Positions 45,651 to 54,020 of a stretch of 64,000 nucleotides of DNA are shown piece by piece. Each line of letters begins with the position of its first letter. The stretch's first letter is position 1. The position numbers were made by a program, and so were the translations under genes. The stretch is from Shewanella salipaludis (GTDB taxonomy: Bacteria; Pseudomonadota; Gammaproteobacteria; Enterobacterales; Shewanellaceae). The notes under the pieces are model-generated. The model was not told the DNA's origin. It ran no database searches and saw only the letters and a list, made by a program, of their open reading frames with translations. The stretch is taken from assembly GCF_012911865.1 (NCBI RefSeq), contig NZ_JAAXYH010000004.1:1-64000 (forward strand), given 5' to 3'.

Positions 45651-46621
45651 AGGACATGAATATCGGCGTTAAGACCCGCTTGGGCGTCCTGGTCGCGACC
45701 TGGCTGCTGGCTGCGACCGCCCAGGCCGACGAACAGGCAACCCCCATGGCCATGCAGCATGAAGCAGTGCCCCATGAAACCATGACTCATGAAGCCATGT
45801 CGCATGAAGCTGTGTCTCATGAAACTATGTCTCAAGAAGCTGTGCCCCATGAAGCCATGTCTCATGAAACCATGGCCCCCGAGACCGAGGAGGTCAGGGA
45901 TCCCCATGCCTATGCCGATGGCTATACTCTGGATTCGGGGGCCTATGCCTTGCCCGGTCCCCGGCAGCTGCGCCTCGCCGACGAGCACGCCTTCTGGAGC
46001 CTGTTGTTCGAGCGCTTCGAATACGCCGGAGACGGCTCGTCCAGGGGGACGGATACAGGTCAGTATGATGTGCAGGCCTGGTATGGCAAGACCTATGATC
46101 GCCTGATGCTCAAGGCCGAAGGCGAGTGGGCCGCCGGCAAACTTACAGACAGCGAAACCGAGCTGCTCTGGAGCCATGCGATCGACAGTTTCTGGGATGC
46201 CCAGCTGGGGCTCAGGCTGGATTCATCCGAGGGCCAGGCGCGTCAGTGGCTGGCATTGGGGGCACAGGGCCTGGCGCCTTACTGGTTCGAGTTGGACCTG
46301 ACCGCCTACCTGGGCGCGGGTGGCCGGACGGCATTGGCGCTCGAGGCAGAATACGAATTATTGCTCAGCCAGCGCCTGGTGCTGCAGCCACGGGCCGAGT
46401 TGACTCTGTACGGCAGGGACGACGAGGCCAATGGCATTGGCAGCGGACTGACGGATGCCAGCCTGGGGCTGAGGCTGCGCTATGAGTTTTCACGGCGATT
46501 TGCCCCCTATATAGGTGTAGAGTGGGCGGCCAAGTTCGGCCGGACGGCAGATTATGCGACCCGCGCAGGTGACGCGGATCGCGACACCCGCTATGTTGCA
46601 GGTGTACGCTTCTGGTTCTGA
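45647..46621 (+). CDS. copB: outer-membrane copper resistance protein B
   Basis: 324 residues from ATG 45647-45649, which overlaps the copA stop (ATGA). Signal peptide (about 1-27, ending ATAQADE), then a His/Met/Glu-rich linker of five-residue repeats (HEAMS, HETMS, HEAVP types, about residues 37-78) that could bind copper, then the CopB beta-barrel domain (LRLADEHAFWSLLFERFEY...TGQYDVQAWYGKTYDRLMLKAEGE) ending in the aromatic RFWF typical of outer-membrane proteins. Works with CopA in periplasmic/outer-membrane copper handling. Confidence 0.94.
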   Translation: MKDMNIGVKTRLGVLVATWLLAATAQADEQATPMAMQHEAVPHETMTHEAMSHEAVSHETMSQEAVPHEAMSHETMAPETEEVRDPHAYADGYTLDSGAYALPGPRQLRLADEHAFWSLLFERFEYAGDGSSRGTDTGQYDVQAWYGKTYDRLMLKAEGEWAAGKLTDSETELLWSHAIDSFWDAQLGLRLDSSEGQARQWLALGAQGLAPYWFELDLTAYLGAGGRTALALEAEYELLLSQRLVLQPRAELTLYGRDDEANGIGSGLTDASLGLRLRYEFSRRFAPYIGVEWAAKFGRTADYATRAGDADRDTRYVAGVRFWF

Positions 46622-46660
46622 AGACACCACATAAGTTTTTAACCCAACAGGAAATATTCC

Positions 46661-46981
46661 ATGAACAAAGCTAACTTATCCTTATCGCTATTATGTTTGA
46701 GCCTGTCGGCGTTGCTGAGTCTGCCGGCTCAGGCGCACGATCCCAAGGAGCATATGAAGGATGGCCATAAGCCGAATTGCGCCGCCATGAAGGACATGGA
46801 TCACAGCAAGATGGATATGACAGATCCCCTGGTGCAGGCCATGATGCGGAAATGTACGCAGCAGATGCATGCGGAACATGCCGCCGCCGGAGACATACGC
46901 GAAGAGCAGGGGCAGCGGCAGAAACAAGAAGAAACCGAGCCCCAACCCCAGCCTGAGCCTGAGCATAAACATAAACACTGA
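46661..46981 (+). CDS. small exported Met/His-rich protein in copper operon
   Basis: 106 residues with AGGAAATATTCC upstream. Signal peptide (about 1-25, ending LPAQAHD), then MKDGHKPNCAAMKDMDHSKMDM, DPLVQAMMRKCTQQMHAEHAAA, and a Gln/Glu/Pro-rich tail ending HKHKH. Two Cys and many Met/His suggest soft-metal binding in the periplasm, as for small CopC/CopK/PcoE-like chaperones, but I recognise no named family. It lies between copB and a cytochrome c gene and is presumably induced with them. Confidence 0.75.
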   Translation: MNKANLSLSLLCLSLSALLSLPAQAHDPKEHMKDGHKPNCAAMKDMDHSKMDMTDPLVQAMMRKCTQQMHAEHAAAGDIREEQGQRQKQEETEPQPQPEPEHKHKH

Positions 46982-47004
46982 GGCGCCGATTAGCCCAGGC
47001 CATA

Positions 47005-47038
47005 GCCCCTGGCCCAACTCCTAAGCTGGGCCAGGGGC
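47005..47038 (+). promoter_or_regulatory. intra-operon GC hairpin
   Basis: GCCCCTGGCCCA (47005-47016) pairs perfectly with TGGGCCAGGGGC (47027-47038). No T tract follows. It may protect the upstream mRNA or reduce read-through between the small Met/His protein and the cytochrome gene. Confidence 0.45.
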
Positions 47039-47057
47039 GTTAACCGAAGGAAAGTAC

Positions 47058-47600
47058 ATGGATAAGTTGAAATGTCTGTTGGCGACCGTCTTTATCGCCC
47101 TCATCGCCGGGTTAGCCTTTATCTACTCGGGTTTCTATCCCATGGGGGCCGATGTGCCCCACAACCCCCTGAGCTACTGGGCGCTGGAAACCCTGCGCGA
47201 GCGCTCGATAGCGCGGGCGGCGGCGGAGATCCGGGTGCCCGCAGATCTCAACCAGGCCGAGCGCCTGTTGGCGGGCGGCGCCGACTATAACGACATGTGT
47301 GCCGGCTGCCACCTGCAGCCGGGCAAGCAACAGAGCGACTTCAGCCTTGGCCTCTACCCGGTGCCACCCAACCTGACCCAGGCGGAAACCGATGAAGAGG
47401 ACGCCACGGCCGAGGCGCGGATACGTTTCTGGATCATAAAGCATGGCATCAAGGCCTCGGGCATGCCGGCCTGGGGGCCGAGCCATGACGATGACAGGAT
47501 CTGGAACATGGTAGCCTTCCTGCAGCGGCTGCCCGAGCTGTCGCCCGAGCAATACCAGATCCTGACGGCCCGTGCCGAGTCCGACACAGAGCAGCACTGA
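47058..47600 (+). CDS. membrane-anchored monoheme cytochrome c in copper operon
   Basis: 180 residues. N-terminal membrane anchor (about residues 8-26), then one heme site CAGCH (residues 81-85) and a likely axial Met in KASGMPAWGPSHDD. Class I cytochrome c domain (YNDMCAGCHLQPGK...PPNLTQ...RIRFWIIKHGIKASGMPAW...WNMVAFLQRLPELS). Located between the copper-binding small protein and the P-type ATPase; such cytochromes recur in copper operons of marine gammaproteobacteria, where an electron-acceptor role for the oxidase or a repair role has been proposed. Partner here unknown. Confidence 0.85.
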   Translation: MDKLKCLLATVFIALIAGLAFIYSGFYPMGADVPHNPLSYWALETLRERSIARAAAEIRVPADLNQAERLLAGGADYNDMCAGCHLQPGKQQSDFSLGLYPVPPNLTQAETDEEDATAEARIRFWIIKHGIKASGMPAWGPSHDDDRIWNMVAFLQRLPELSPEQYQILTARAESDTEQH

Positions 47601-47635
47601 GAGCAGGCATTGAGCACACAGAGCGAGGTTAAGCC

Positions 47636-49978
47636 ATGAGCCATGACGATCACCAGGCACATTCCCATCCGGGCGGCGAACCCGGATTAGCGGATCCCGT
47701 CTGTGGCATGACGGTGACCGCCGCCAGCGAGCATGAGGCGACCCTGGACGGGAAACACTATTATTTCTGCAGTGCTCATTGCCGGCAGAAGTTTGTCGCA
47801 GATCCCCAGCGTTACCTGCAGCCCGAGGTGGGCAGCGCCGCCGGGGCGAGTGCAACGGCGGCGGCAACCGAGAGCGGGGGCGAATACACCTGCCCCATGC
47901 ATCCGGAAGTGGTGCAGCTCGGTCCCGGCACTTGCCCTAAATGCGGCATGGCGTTGGAACCCATGCAGCCGGCCGCCGAGGCCGAAGCCAATCCTGAACT
48001 CGATGATTTTCGCCGTCGCTTCTGGTGGAGCCTGCCCTTCACCGTCGCTGTCGCCGTGATTTCCATGTCCGGCAGCGTCTTCGACTCCCTGTTGGGGGCG
48101 GCGCGCCCCTGGGTCGAGCTGCTGCTGGCGACCCCTGTGGTGCTCTGGGCGGGCAAGCCCTTCTTCGAGCGCTGGGGCAGCTCCCTGGTGCAGCGGGCGC
48201 CCAACATGTGGACCCTGATAGGCACAGGGACGGGAGCGGCCTACCTCTACAGCCTAATCGCCACCCTGGTGCCTGGGCTGTTTCCCGATTCCTTCCGCCT
48301 GGACGGGCGGGTGGCAGTGTACTTCGAGGCCGCGGCGGTGATCATCTCCCTCACCCTGTTGGGGCAGCTGCTGGAGCTCAAGGCGCGTTCGCAAACCGGC
48401 GCCGCCATCCGTGCCCTGCTGGGGCTGGCACCCAAGACCGCCAGACGCCTGGCCGAGGATGGCACAGAGACGGATATTCCCCTGAGCCAGGTGCAAGTCG
48501 GGGATAGGCTGAGGGTGCGCCCGGGTGAGAAGGTGCCGGTGGATGGTCTGGTGCTCGAGGGTGCCAGTGCGGTCGACGAATCTATGCTCACGGGGGAACC
48601 CATGCCGGTCAGCAAGCGGGCGGGTGATGCCTTGATCGGCGCCTCGCTCAACACCAGCGGCGCCCTGGTGATGCGCGCCGAGAAGGTCGGCGCCGCCACC
48701 GTGCTGGCGCAAATAGTGCAGCTGGTGGCCAGCGCCCAGCGCAGCCGGGCACCCATGCAGCGGATGGCGGACCGGGTGGCAGGCTATTTCGTGCTGCTGG
48801 TGCTGTTCATTTCCCTCCTGACCCTGCTGCTGTGGGGGGTGTTCGGCCCCGAGCCCAGCTGGGTCTTCGGGCTGATCAATGCGGTCGCTGTGTTGATCAT
48901 CGCCTGCCCCTGTGCCCTGGGTTTGGCCACCCCCATGTCTGTGATGGTCGCCACAGGCAACGCCGCCACCCAGGGGGTGTTGTTCAAGGATGCCGCCGCG
49001 ATCGAGCAGCTGCGCCGGGTGGATACCCTGATAGTGGACAAGACGGGCACCTTGACCAAGGGCAAGCCGGCATTTCATGGCGCTGTCCCGGCCGCCGGCT
49101 TCAGCGAGGATGAGCTGTTGCGTCTCGCCGCCAGCCTGGACTTGGGCAGCGAACACCCGTTGGCCCAGGCGCTGGTGGCCGAGGCCGCCAGCCGTAACCT
49201 GAGATTGAGCCAGGCAGAGGAGTTCGAATCCGCCTCAGGGATAGGGGTGCGCGGCCGGGTAGCAGGGCAAGCCCTGGCGCTGGGCAACAGCGCCCTGATG
49301 GAAGAGATGGGCGTGGCCTGGCAACCCCTGGCCGCCGAGGCCGAAGCCCTGCGTTTGGAGGGCGCCAGCGTCATCTACCTGGCGGTTGCAGCCAAGCTCG
49401 CCGGCCTCCTGGCTGTGGCCGATCCCGTCAAGGCCACCACGGCAGAGGCCATAGCCGCACTCAAGGCCAGCGGTTTGCACTTGATCATGGCGACCGGTGA
49501 TGGCTTGACGACCGCCAGGGCCGTCGGCCAACGCCTGGGGCTGGAGGAGATCTACGGCGAGGTGCGCCCACAAGACAAATATCAACTGGTCAAGCGCCTG
49601 CAGGGCGAGGGCCACAGGGTCGCCATGGCGGGGGACGGCATCAACGATGCACCCGCGCTGGCGGCGGCCGATGTCGGCATCGCCATGGGCACGGGCACGG
49701 ATGTCGCCATGAGCTCGGCCCATGTGACGCTGGTCAAAGGCGATCTGCGCGGCATAGCCAAGGCCAGAGCCATCTCGGTGGCCACGGTCGACAACATGCA
49801 TCAGAATCTGACTTTCGCTTTTCTGTACAATGCCTTGGGGGTACCCATAGCGGCCGGCGTGTTATATCCTGCGTTTGGGGTGTTACTCTCCCCCATGTTT
49901 GCCGCCCTGGCCATGAGCCTGAGCTCAGTGTCTGTGGTGACCAATGCGCTGCGGTTGCGGCGTTTCAGACGCGACTGA
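47636..49978 (+). CDS. copper-translocating P1B-type ATPase (YHS + heavy-metal-binding domain)
   Basis: 780 residues. N-terminal YHS domain ([10 protein letters not shown]...[16 protein letters not shown]) and a short metal-binding domain ([25 protein letters not shown]) replace the usual HMA domains. Eight membrane helices follow; the transport motif CPC is at about residue 423 ([13 protein letters not shown]), phosphorylation site DKTGTLT at about 468, HP motif [10 protein letters not shown]/hinge [10 protein letters not shown], and the C-terminal [17 protein letters not shown] bears the M-x2-SS signature of Cu(I) P1B-1 pumps. It exports cytosolic Cu(I) to the periplasm, where CopA acts. 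Last pump gene of the operon. Confidence 0.94.
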   Translation: MSHDDHQAHSHPGGEPGLADPVCGMTVTAASEHEATLDGKHYYFCSAHCRQKFVADPQRYLQPEVGSAAGASATAAATESGGEYTCPMHPEVVQLGPGTCPKCGMALEPMQPAAEAEANPELDDFRRRFWWSLPFTVAVAVISMSGSVFDSLLGAARPWVELLLATPVVLWAGKPFFERWGSSLVQRAPNMWTLIGTGTGAAYLYSLIATLVPGLFPDSFRLDGRVAVYFEAAAVIISLTLLGQLLELKARSQTGAAIRALLGLAPKTARRLAEDGTETDIPLSQVQVGDRLRVRPGEKVPVDGLVLEGASAVDESMLTGEPMPVSKRAGDALIGASLNTSGALVMRAEKVGAATVLAQIVQLVASAQRSRAPMQRMADRVAGYFVLLVLFISLLTLLLWGVFGPEPSWVFGLINAVAVLIIACPCALGLATPMSVMVATGNAATQGVLFKDAAAIEQLRRVDTLIVDKTGTLTKGKPAFHGAVPAAGFSEDELLRLAASLDLGSEHPLAQALVAEAASRNLRLSQAEEFESASGIGVRGRVAGQALALGNSALMEEMGVAWQPLAAEAEALRLEGASVIYLAVAAKLAGLLAVADPVKATTAEAIAALKASGLHLIMATGDGLTTARAVGQRLGLEEIYGEVRPQDKYQLVKRLQGEGHRVAMAGDGINDAPALAAADVGIAMGTGTDVAMSSAHVTLVKGDLRGIAKARAISVATVDNMHQNLTFAFLYNALGVPIAAGVLYPAFGVLLSPMFAALAMSLSSVSVVTNALRLRRFRRD

Positions 49979-50037
49979 ACCTTTGATCCTGGGCTCTTTG
50001 GGCTCGAGTATGTCTTAATTCATCTTGGAGAAAATAC

Positions 50038-50520
50038 ATGAAGTTAGCTATAGCCGTCGGTGGTGCCCTGTTAACCCTGTGCGCCTCACTACCCCTGGAG
50101 CTGCAGGCGCACGGCGCCGAATCCCATGGGCAAGATAAGGCTCTGTTCAGCGGCTTGGAGACCCAGGCGGCCAAGGCGGTACAGCAGTTTCACAGTGCGC
50201 TGGCCAGTGGCGATGCGGCCGCGGCCAGGGCGCTGTTGGCGGATGATGTGATGATCTTCGAAGGCAAAGGCGTCGAACGCTCGGCCGAAGAATATGCCAA
50301 GCATCATATGTTGGCCGACATCCAGTTTCTGGCTTCGGCCCCGAGTAAGACCCTAGAGCACAAGGTGACTGTGATGGGGGATACGGCAATCTCCCTGGCC
50401 AGAAGCGAGAACCACGGGGAGTACAAGGGTAAGCAGGTGGACTCTGAAAGTCTGGAGACCCTGGTGCTGAGGCGCACGGATGCCGGCTGGAAAATAGTCC
50501 ATATACATTGGTCTAACTAG
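50038..50520 (+). CDS. exported NTF2-like (SnoaL/DUF4440-type) protein
   Basis: 160 residues. Signal peptide (about 1-24, ending LELQAHG) and a cone-shaped NTF2-like domain: VQQFHSALASGDAAAARALLADDVMIFEGKGVE, then HHMLADIQFL, HKVTVMGDTAISLARS and ETLVLRRTDAGWKIVHIHWSN. His residues at both ends of the fold could bind a metal. Function unknown. It follows the copper ATPase by about 60 bp on the same strand and most likely ends the copper operon. Its stop overlaps the modC stop in a shared CTAG. Confidence 0.8.
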   Translation: MKLAIAVGGALLTLCASLPLELQAHGAESHGQDKALFSGLETQAAKAVQQFHSALASGDAAAARALLADDVMIFEGKGVERSAEEYAKHHMLADIQFLASAPSKTLEHKVTVMGDTAISLARSENHGEYKGKQVDSESLETLVLRRTDAGWKIVHIHWSN

Positions 50521-51620
50521 CTGAACCGCTTAAGGAGATGAGCCGGGGCTATATCTTCCGCGCCTATGCTCAGGCCCTTGATCTGGGCGAACAGAGTCTG
50601 GCCCACGGTCAGCCCCAGTTCATCCCTGGCCCAGGGGGTGATGTTGGCCCATAGATGGGTACCGGCCAGCGCCAGCTTGAGCCGCACCCTATCCTCATCC
50701 TGCTGACGTATCTCGGCCAGGGTGACCGCCAGTATGTTGCGTATGCTGCTGCCCTCGGGACGCTGGAGGCAGACGGACACTTGCTGGCTGTGGACTCTCA
50801 CCCTGACGCTGTCACCCACATTCGTCAGCCTGCCGCTGACCCAGAGTTCGGCATTGTCGCCGAGCCGTAGCCTGGTCATATTGTATTCGGGGTGAACCTC
50901 GCCTATCTCGGCGAGCAGCAAGGAGCCTTGCGCCGGAGCCTCGACCCAGGGCCGCAGCGCCTGGCTGTCCCATACCTGCTGCAGTGGTCCGCAGGCGACT
51001 TGCTGCCCACGCTCCAGCACCAGCAGGCGATCCGCCAGTTGCAATATCTCATCTAGGCTATGGCTGACATAGATGATGGGGATGGCCAGGTGTTCGGCCA
51101 GCGCCTGCAGGTAGGGCAGCAGCTCGCGTTTACGGGGGGCGTCCAGCGAAGCCAGGGGTTCGTCCAGCAACAGCAGCCTGGGGCGGCTGAGCAGGGCGCG
51201 GCCCATGGCGACCCGCTGTTTCTCGCCGCCCGAGAGGGTCGCAGGGTAGCGCTCCAGCAGCGACTCCAGGCCCAGCAGTGCGACTATCCGGTCGAAATGC
51301 ACCGGATCTTTATCCTTGTTGCCATAGTTGAGGTTGCCGCGCACCTTGTAATGGGGGAAGAGGCGCGCATCCTGGAACACATAGCCGGTGCGGCGCTTTT
51401 CCACCGCCAGGTTAATGCCCTGCTCGCTGTTAAACAGCCACTCCTGCCCCAGGGCTATGCTGCCGCTGTCCGGGGTGACAAGGCCCGCCAACATGTTGAT
51501 CAGCGAGCTCTTGCCTGCCCCCGAGAGGCCGAAGACGGCCGTCACCCCCTTGAGCGGCAGGCTGGCGTCGACTTTGAGGCAAACATCGCCGAGTCGTTTC
51601 TCCAGTTTAATGTTCAGCAT
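50517..51620 (-). CDS. modC: molybdate ABC transporter ATP-binding protein
   Basis: 367 residues from ATG 51618-51620, overlapping the modB stop; the frame runs upstream inside modB, which is not used. Walker A GLSGAGKSS, signature LSGGEKQRVAMGRALL, Walker B LLLLDEPLASLD and YVSHSLDEIL H-loop; the C-terminal third is a TOBE (Mop-like) molybdate-binding domain (SVRVRVHSQQVSVCL...HLWANITPWARDELGL). Last gene of modABC. Overlaps, stop to stop, the convergent NTF2-like gene. Confidence 0.95.
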   Translation of the reverse strand: MLNIKLEKRLGDVCLKVDASLPLKGVTAVFGLSGAGKSSLINMLAGLVTPDSGSIALGQEWLFNSEQGINLAVEKRRTGYVFQDARLFPHYKVRGNLNYGNKDKDPVHFDRIVALLGLESLLERYPATLSGGEKQRVAMGRALLSRPRLLLLDEPLASLDAPRKRELLPYLQALAEHLAIPIIYVSHSLDEILQLADRLLVLERGQQVACGPLQQVWDSQALRPWVEAPAQGSLLLAEIGEVHPEYNMTRLRLGDNAELWVSGRLTNVGDSVRVRVHSQQVSVCLQRPEGSSIRNILAVTLAEIRQQDEDRVRLKLALAGTHLWANITPWARDELGLTVGQTLFAQIKGLSIGAEDIAPAHLLKRFS

Positions 51621-52366
51621 TCTGTCCCCCTGGCGCTGTGGACCCGCCGGCTCAGGTACTGGGATGCCAGCAGGGCCAGCAGGGCTATGCCAATGGCGAT
51701 GACGCACAGGCGTGCCGCCTGCGCCTCGGCCCCCGGGGTTTCTATGAAGCTGAACATGGCCAGCGGCAGGGTGCGGGTTTCCCCGGGAATGTTGGAGACG
51801 AAGGTGATGGTGGCGCCGAATTCGCCCAGGCTGCGTGCGAAGGCCAACACCATCCCTGAGATGATGCCGGCCAGGGACAGCGGCAGCGTGATGCTGCAGA
51901 ACACCCGCCAGCGGCCGGCGCCTAAGGTGCGGGCCGCCTGCTCCAGGCCTGGGTCTACCGCCTCGAATGCCTGGCGTATGGCCCTGACCATCAGCGGAAA
52001 GGACACCAGCGCCGACGCCAGTGCCGCGCCGCGCCAACTGAAGCTGAAACTCAGGCCGAACCAGTCGTACAGGTATTTACCTATCAGCCCCTGTCTGCCC
52101 ATGGCGACCAGCAGCAGGTAACCCGTCACCACAGGCGGCAGCACCAGCGGCAGGTGCAGCAGGCTGTCGAACAGCGCCTTGCCCCGAAACTCTTTCCGCG
52201 CCAGCAACCAGGCGCAGAAGATCCCCACAGGCAGGCTGAAGGCAACGGAGGCCAGCGCTACCTTGAGGCTGAGCAACAGGGCGGAGATTTCATACTCAGT
52301 TAAGCCTAAGTCTGATAAGCGTAGGCCGCCGGTTAAGGCGGCACCGGCCATGGCGTCAGTCAACAT
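51614..52366 (-). CDS. modB: molybdate ABC transporter permease
   Basis: 250 residues from ATG 52364-52366 (MLTDAMAGAALTGG), which overlaps the end of modA by 11 bp; the frame runs upstream inside modA and is not used. About six membrane helices and the EAA-loop pattern (IRQAFEAVDPGLEQAARTLGAGRWRVFCSI) with the downstream SLGEFGATI motif of ModB. Stop overlaps modC by 7 bp. Confidence 0.94.
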   Translation of the reverse strand: MLTDAMAGAALTGGLRLSDLGLTEYEISALLLSLKVALASVAFSLPVGIFCAWLLARKEFRGKALFDSLLHLPLVLPPVVTGYLLLVAMGRQGLIGKYLYDWFGLSFSFSWRGAALASALVSFPLMVRAIRQAFEAVDPGLEQAARTLGAGRWRVFCSITLPLSLAGIISGMVLAFARSLGEFGATITFVSNIPGETRTLPLAMFSFIETPGAEAQAARLCVIAIGIALLALLASQYLSRRVHSARGTEC

Positions 52367-53207
52367 CCGGGACCCCGAAACCATGCTTGAGCAGCACGGC
52401 CTTGGCGGCCCGGGTCTGCAGATAGGCGAGGAAGGCCGCGGCCGTGGCGCTCGTCTTGGTCTCATCCCGGCCCACTATCAGGGCAACAGGGTATTGGATC
52501 TGCTCGTGACTCGTCTGTGGAAAAGTGGCCAGCGTCTTCACCCCGGCGCTTGGCGCAGCCACAGGGTAAACATCCGAGCGGTACACTATCCCAAGCCTGG
52601 CCTCGCCCCGCTCGACCAATGCCAGGGCGCCACGGACATTGTTGGCCCGGGCGAGCCTGGGCTCTGCCTGGGCCCAGAGCCCCAGGTGTTGCAGCGCCTG
52701 TTTGGCGTAGCGCCCCGCCGGCACATGGTCGGGATCGCCGACCGCCAGGCGTCCATCCCCCAGGGCGGCGGCGAGATCCCAGCCGGCGTCGAGCCTGAGT
52801 TCCGTCAGTGGGCTGGCCTTGGGGGCGATCAATACCAGGGCATTGGTCGCCAAGGTGCGGCGACTGTCCTTGTCTATGGCCTGTTTTTCGGCCAGGTAAT
52901 CCATCCAGTCCCGATTGGCCGAGACGAACAGCGCCGCCGGCGCGCCCAGGGCTATCTGCCGTGCCAGGGTGGAAGACGCGGCGAAGGAGAACACTGTCTT
53001 GCTGCCCTGCCTGGCATCGAAGTCGGCGCCGATTTCCGTCATCACATCCGTCAGGGAGGCGGCGGCAAACACCAGTAGCCTTTCCCGGGCGGCGCACTGC
53101 TTCACACCCGCGACTGTGGCCGTGAAGATGCCGAGAAATAGGGCCATGACCAGCCCTATCCCCTTGACGGCACCCTTGGCGCGAGCGTGTCCCTTGGTCT
53201 GCCTCAT
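52356..53207 (-). CDS. modA: molybdate-binding periplasmic protein
   Basis: 283 residues. Signal peptide (about 15-41, hydrophobic GLVMALFLGIFTATVAG, processed near QCAARE), then the ModA fold: LLVFAAASLTDVMTEIG (ligand Ser/Asp region), FSFAASSTLARQIALGAPAALFVSA, and GDPDHVPAGRYAKQAL with the Asp-Pro-x-His-Val-Pro-Ala-Gly motif. It delivers molybdate to ModBC. First gene of the operon; no complete ModE operator was found upstream. Confidence 0.95.
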   Translation of the reverse strand: MRQTKGHARAKGAVKGIGLVMALFLGIFTATVAGVKQCAARERLLVFAAASLTDVMTEIGADFDARQGSKTVFSFAASSTLARQIALGAPAALFVSANRDWMDYLAEKQAIDKDSRRTLATNALVLIAPKASPLTELRLDAGWDLAAALGDGRLAVGDPDHVPAGRYAKQALQHLGLWAQAEPRLARANNVRGALALVERGEARLGIVYRSDVYPVAAPSAGVKTLATFPQTSHEQIQYPVALIVGRDETKTSATAAAFLAYLQTRAAKAVLLKHGFGVPDVD

Positions 53208-53405
53208 CCCACTGTTCCTTAAGCCCTATTCGTGTTCCGATATATACATGAGTCTCAGTGCCCAGGCAAATCTGCGTCCGGGAATTTGCCTCTGGCGCTG
53301 GATTGCGAATATGATGCCCTTATCTAAGCCTGCCCATAGCGCTAGTCTGCATGGGCCAGGCAATGTCCCCATTAGGCTTATGAACAAGCTTGTGAGAAAA
53401 GTGCC

Positions 53406-53891
53406 ATGAAAGCCCATTTAATTACCCGTAAAGGCTGGGAAGCCCTGGACAAAGAGCTTAAGTATCTGTGGAAGGAATACCGGCCGCAGATCACCCTCAA
53501 GGTGCAGGAGGCGGCGGCCCAGGGTGACAGATCCGAGAATGCCGATTACACCTACAACAAACGCCTGCTGCGGCAGATAGACAGCCGGGTCAGGTATCTG
53601 GTCAAGCGCCTGGAAGAGCTGAAGATAGTCGATTATTCGCCCCAGCAGGAGGGCAAGATCTTCTTCGGTGCCTGGTTCGAGCTGGAAAACGAGGCCGGCG
53701 ACAAGGTGCGTTATCGCATCGTCGGCAAGGATGAGCTGGATACCAAGCTGGGCTATATCACCATAGACTCGCCCATGGCGCGGGCCCTGATAGGCAAACA
53801 GGTAGACGATGAGGTCGTAGTCCAGACCCCGTCCGGTCCCAAGGAATGGTATATCAATCTGATACGTTACCGGCCCTTCGACGAGGAGTAG
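53406..53891 (+). CDS. greB: transcription elongation factor GreB
   Basis: 161 residues. N-terminal coiled coil (EYRPQITLKVQEAAAQGDRS with the DxxEN-type tip, GDRSENADY), and the C-terminal domain KDELDTKLGYITIDSPMARALIGK. The acidic tip stimulates transcript cleavage by backtracked RNA polymerase. In E. coli greB adjoins ompR; here it is 16.8 kb from ompR but still followed by tex, as in E. coli. Divergent from modA. Confidence 0.95.
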   Translation: MKAHLITRKGWEALDKELKYLWKEYRPQITLKVQEAAAQGDRSENADYTYNKRLLRQIDSRVRYLVKRLEELKIVDYSPQQEGKIFFGAWFELENEAGDKVRYRIVGKDELDTKLGYITIDSPMARALIGKQVDDEVVVQTPSGPKEWYINLIRYRPFDEE

Positions 53892-54020
53892 CAGGGGCGG
53901 CTTGTAACGCAGGGATTACGGCCGCAGCGGCGCGCGGCGCCGGCAAAACTGATCAAGATCAAGGCCGGGGAAGGGACGTGGCTTTAGGCTGGAGTCAATA
54001 TCAGCTCAGAGGAATGAGAC

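Noticed and set aside
53238..53247. CGATATATAC resembling a ModE half-site upstream of modA
   Set aside because: Only one half-site is visible; the matching inverted half is absent, so a ModE operator cannot be supported.
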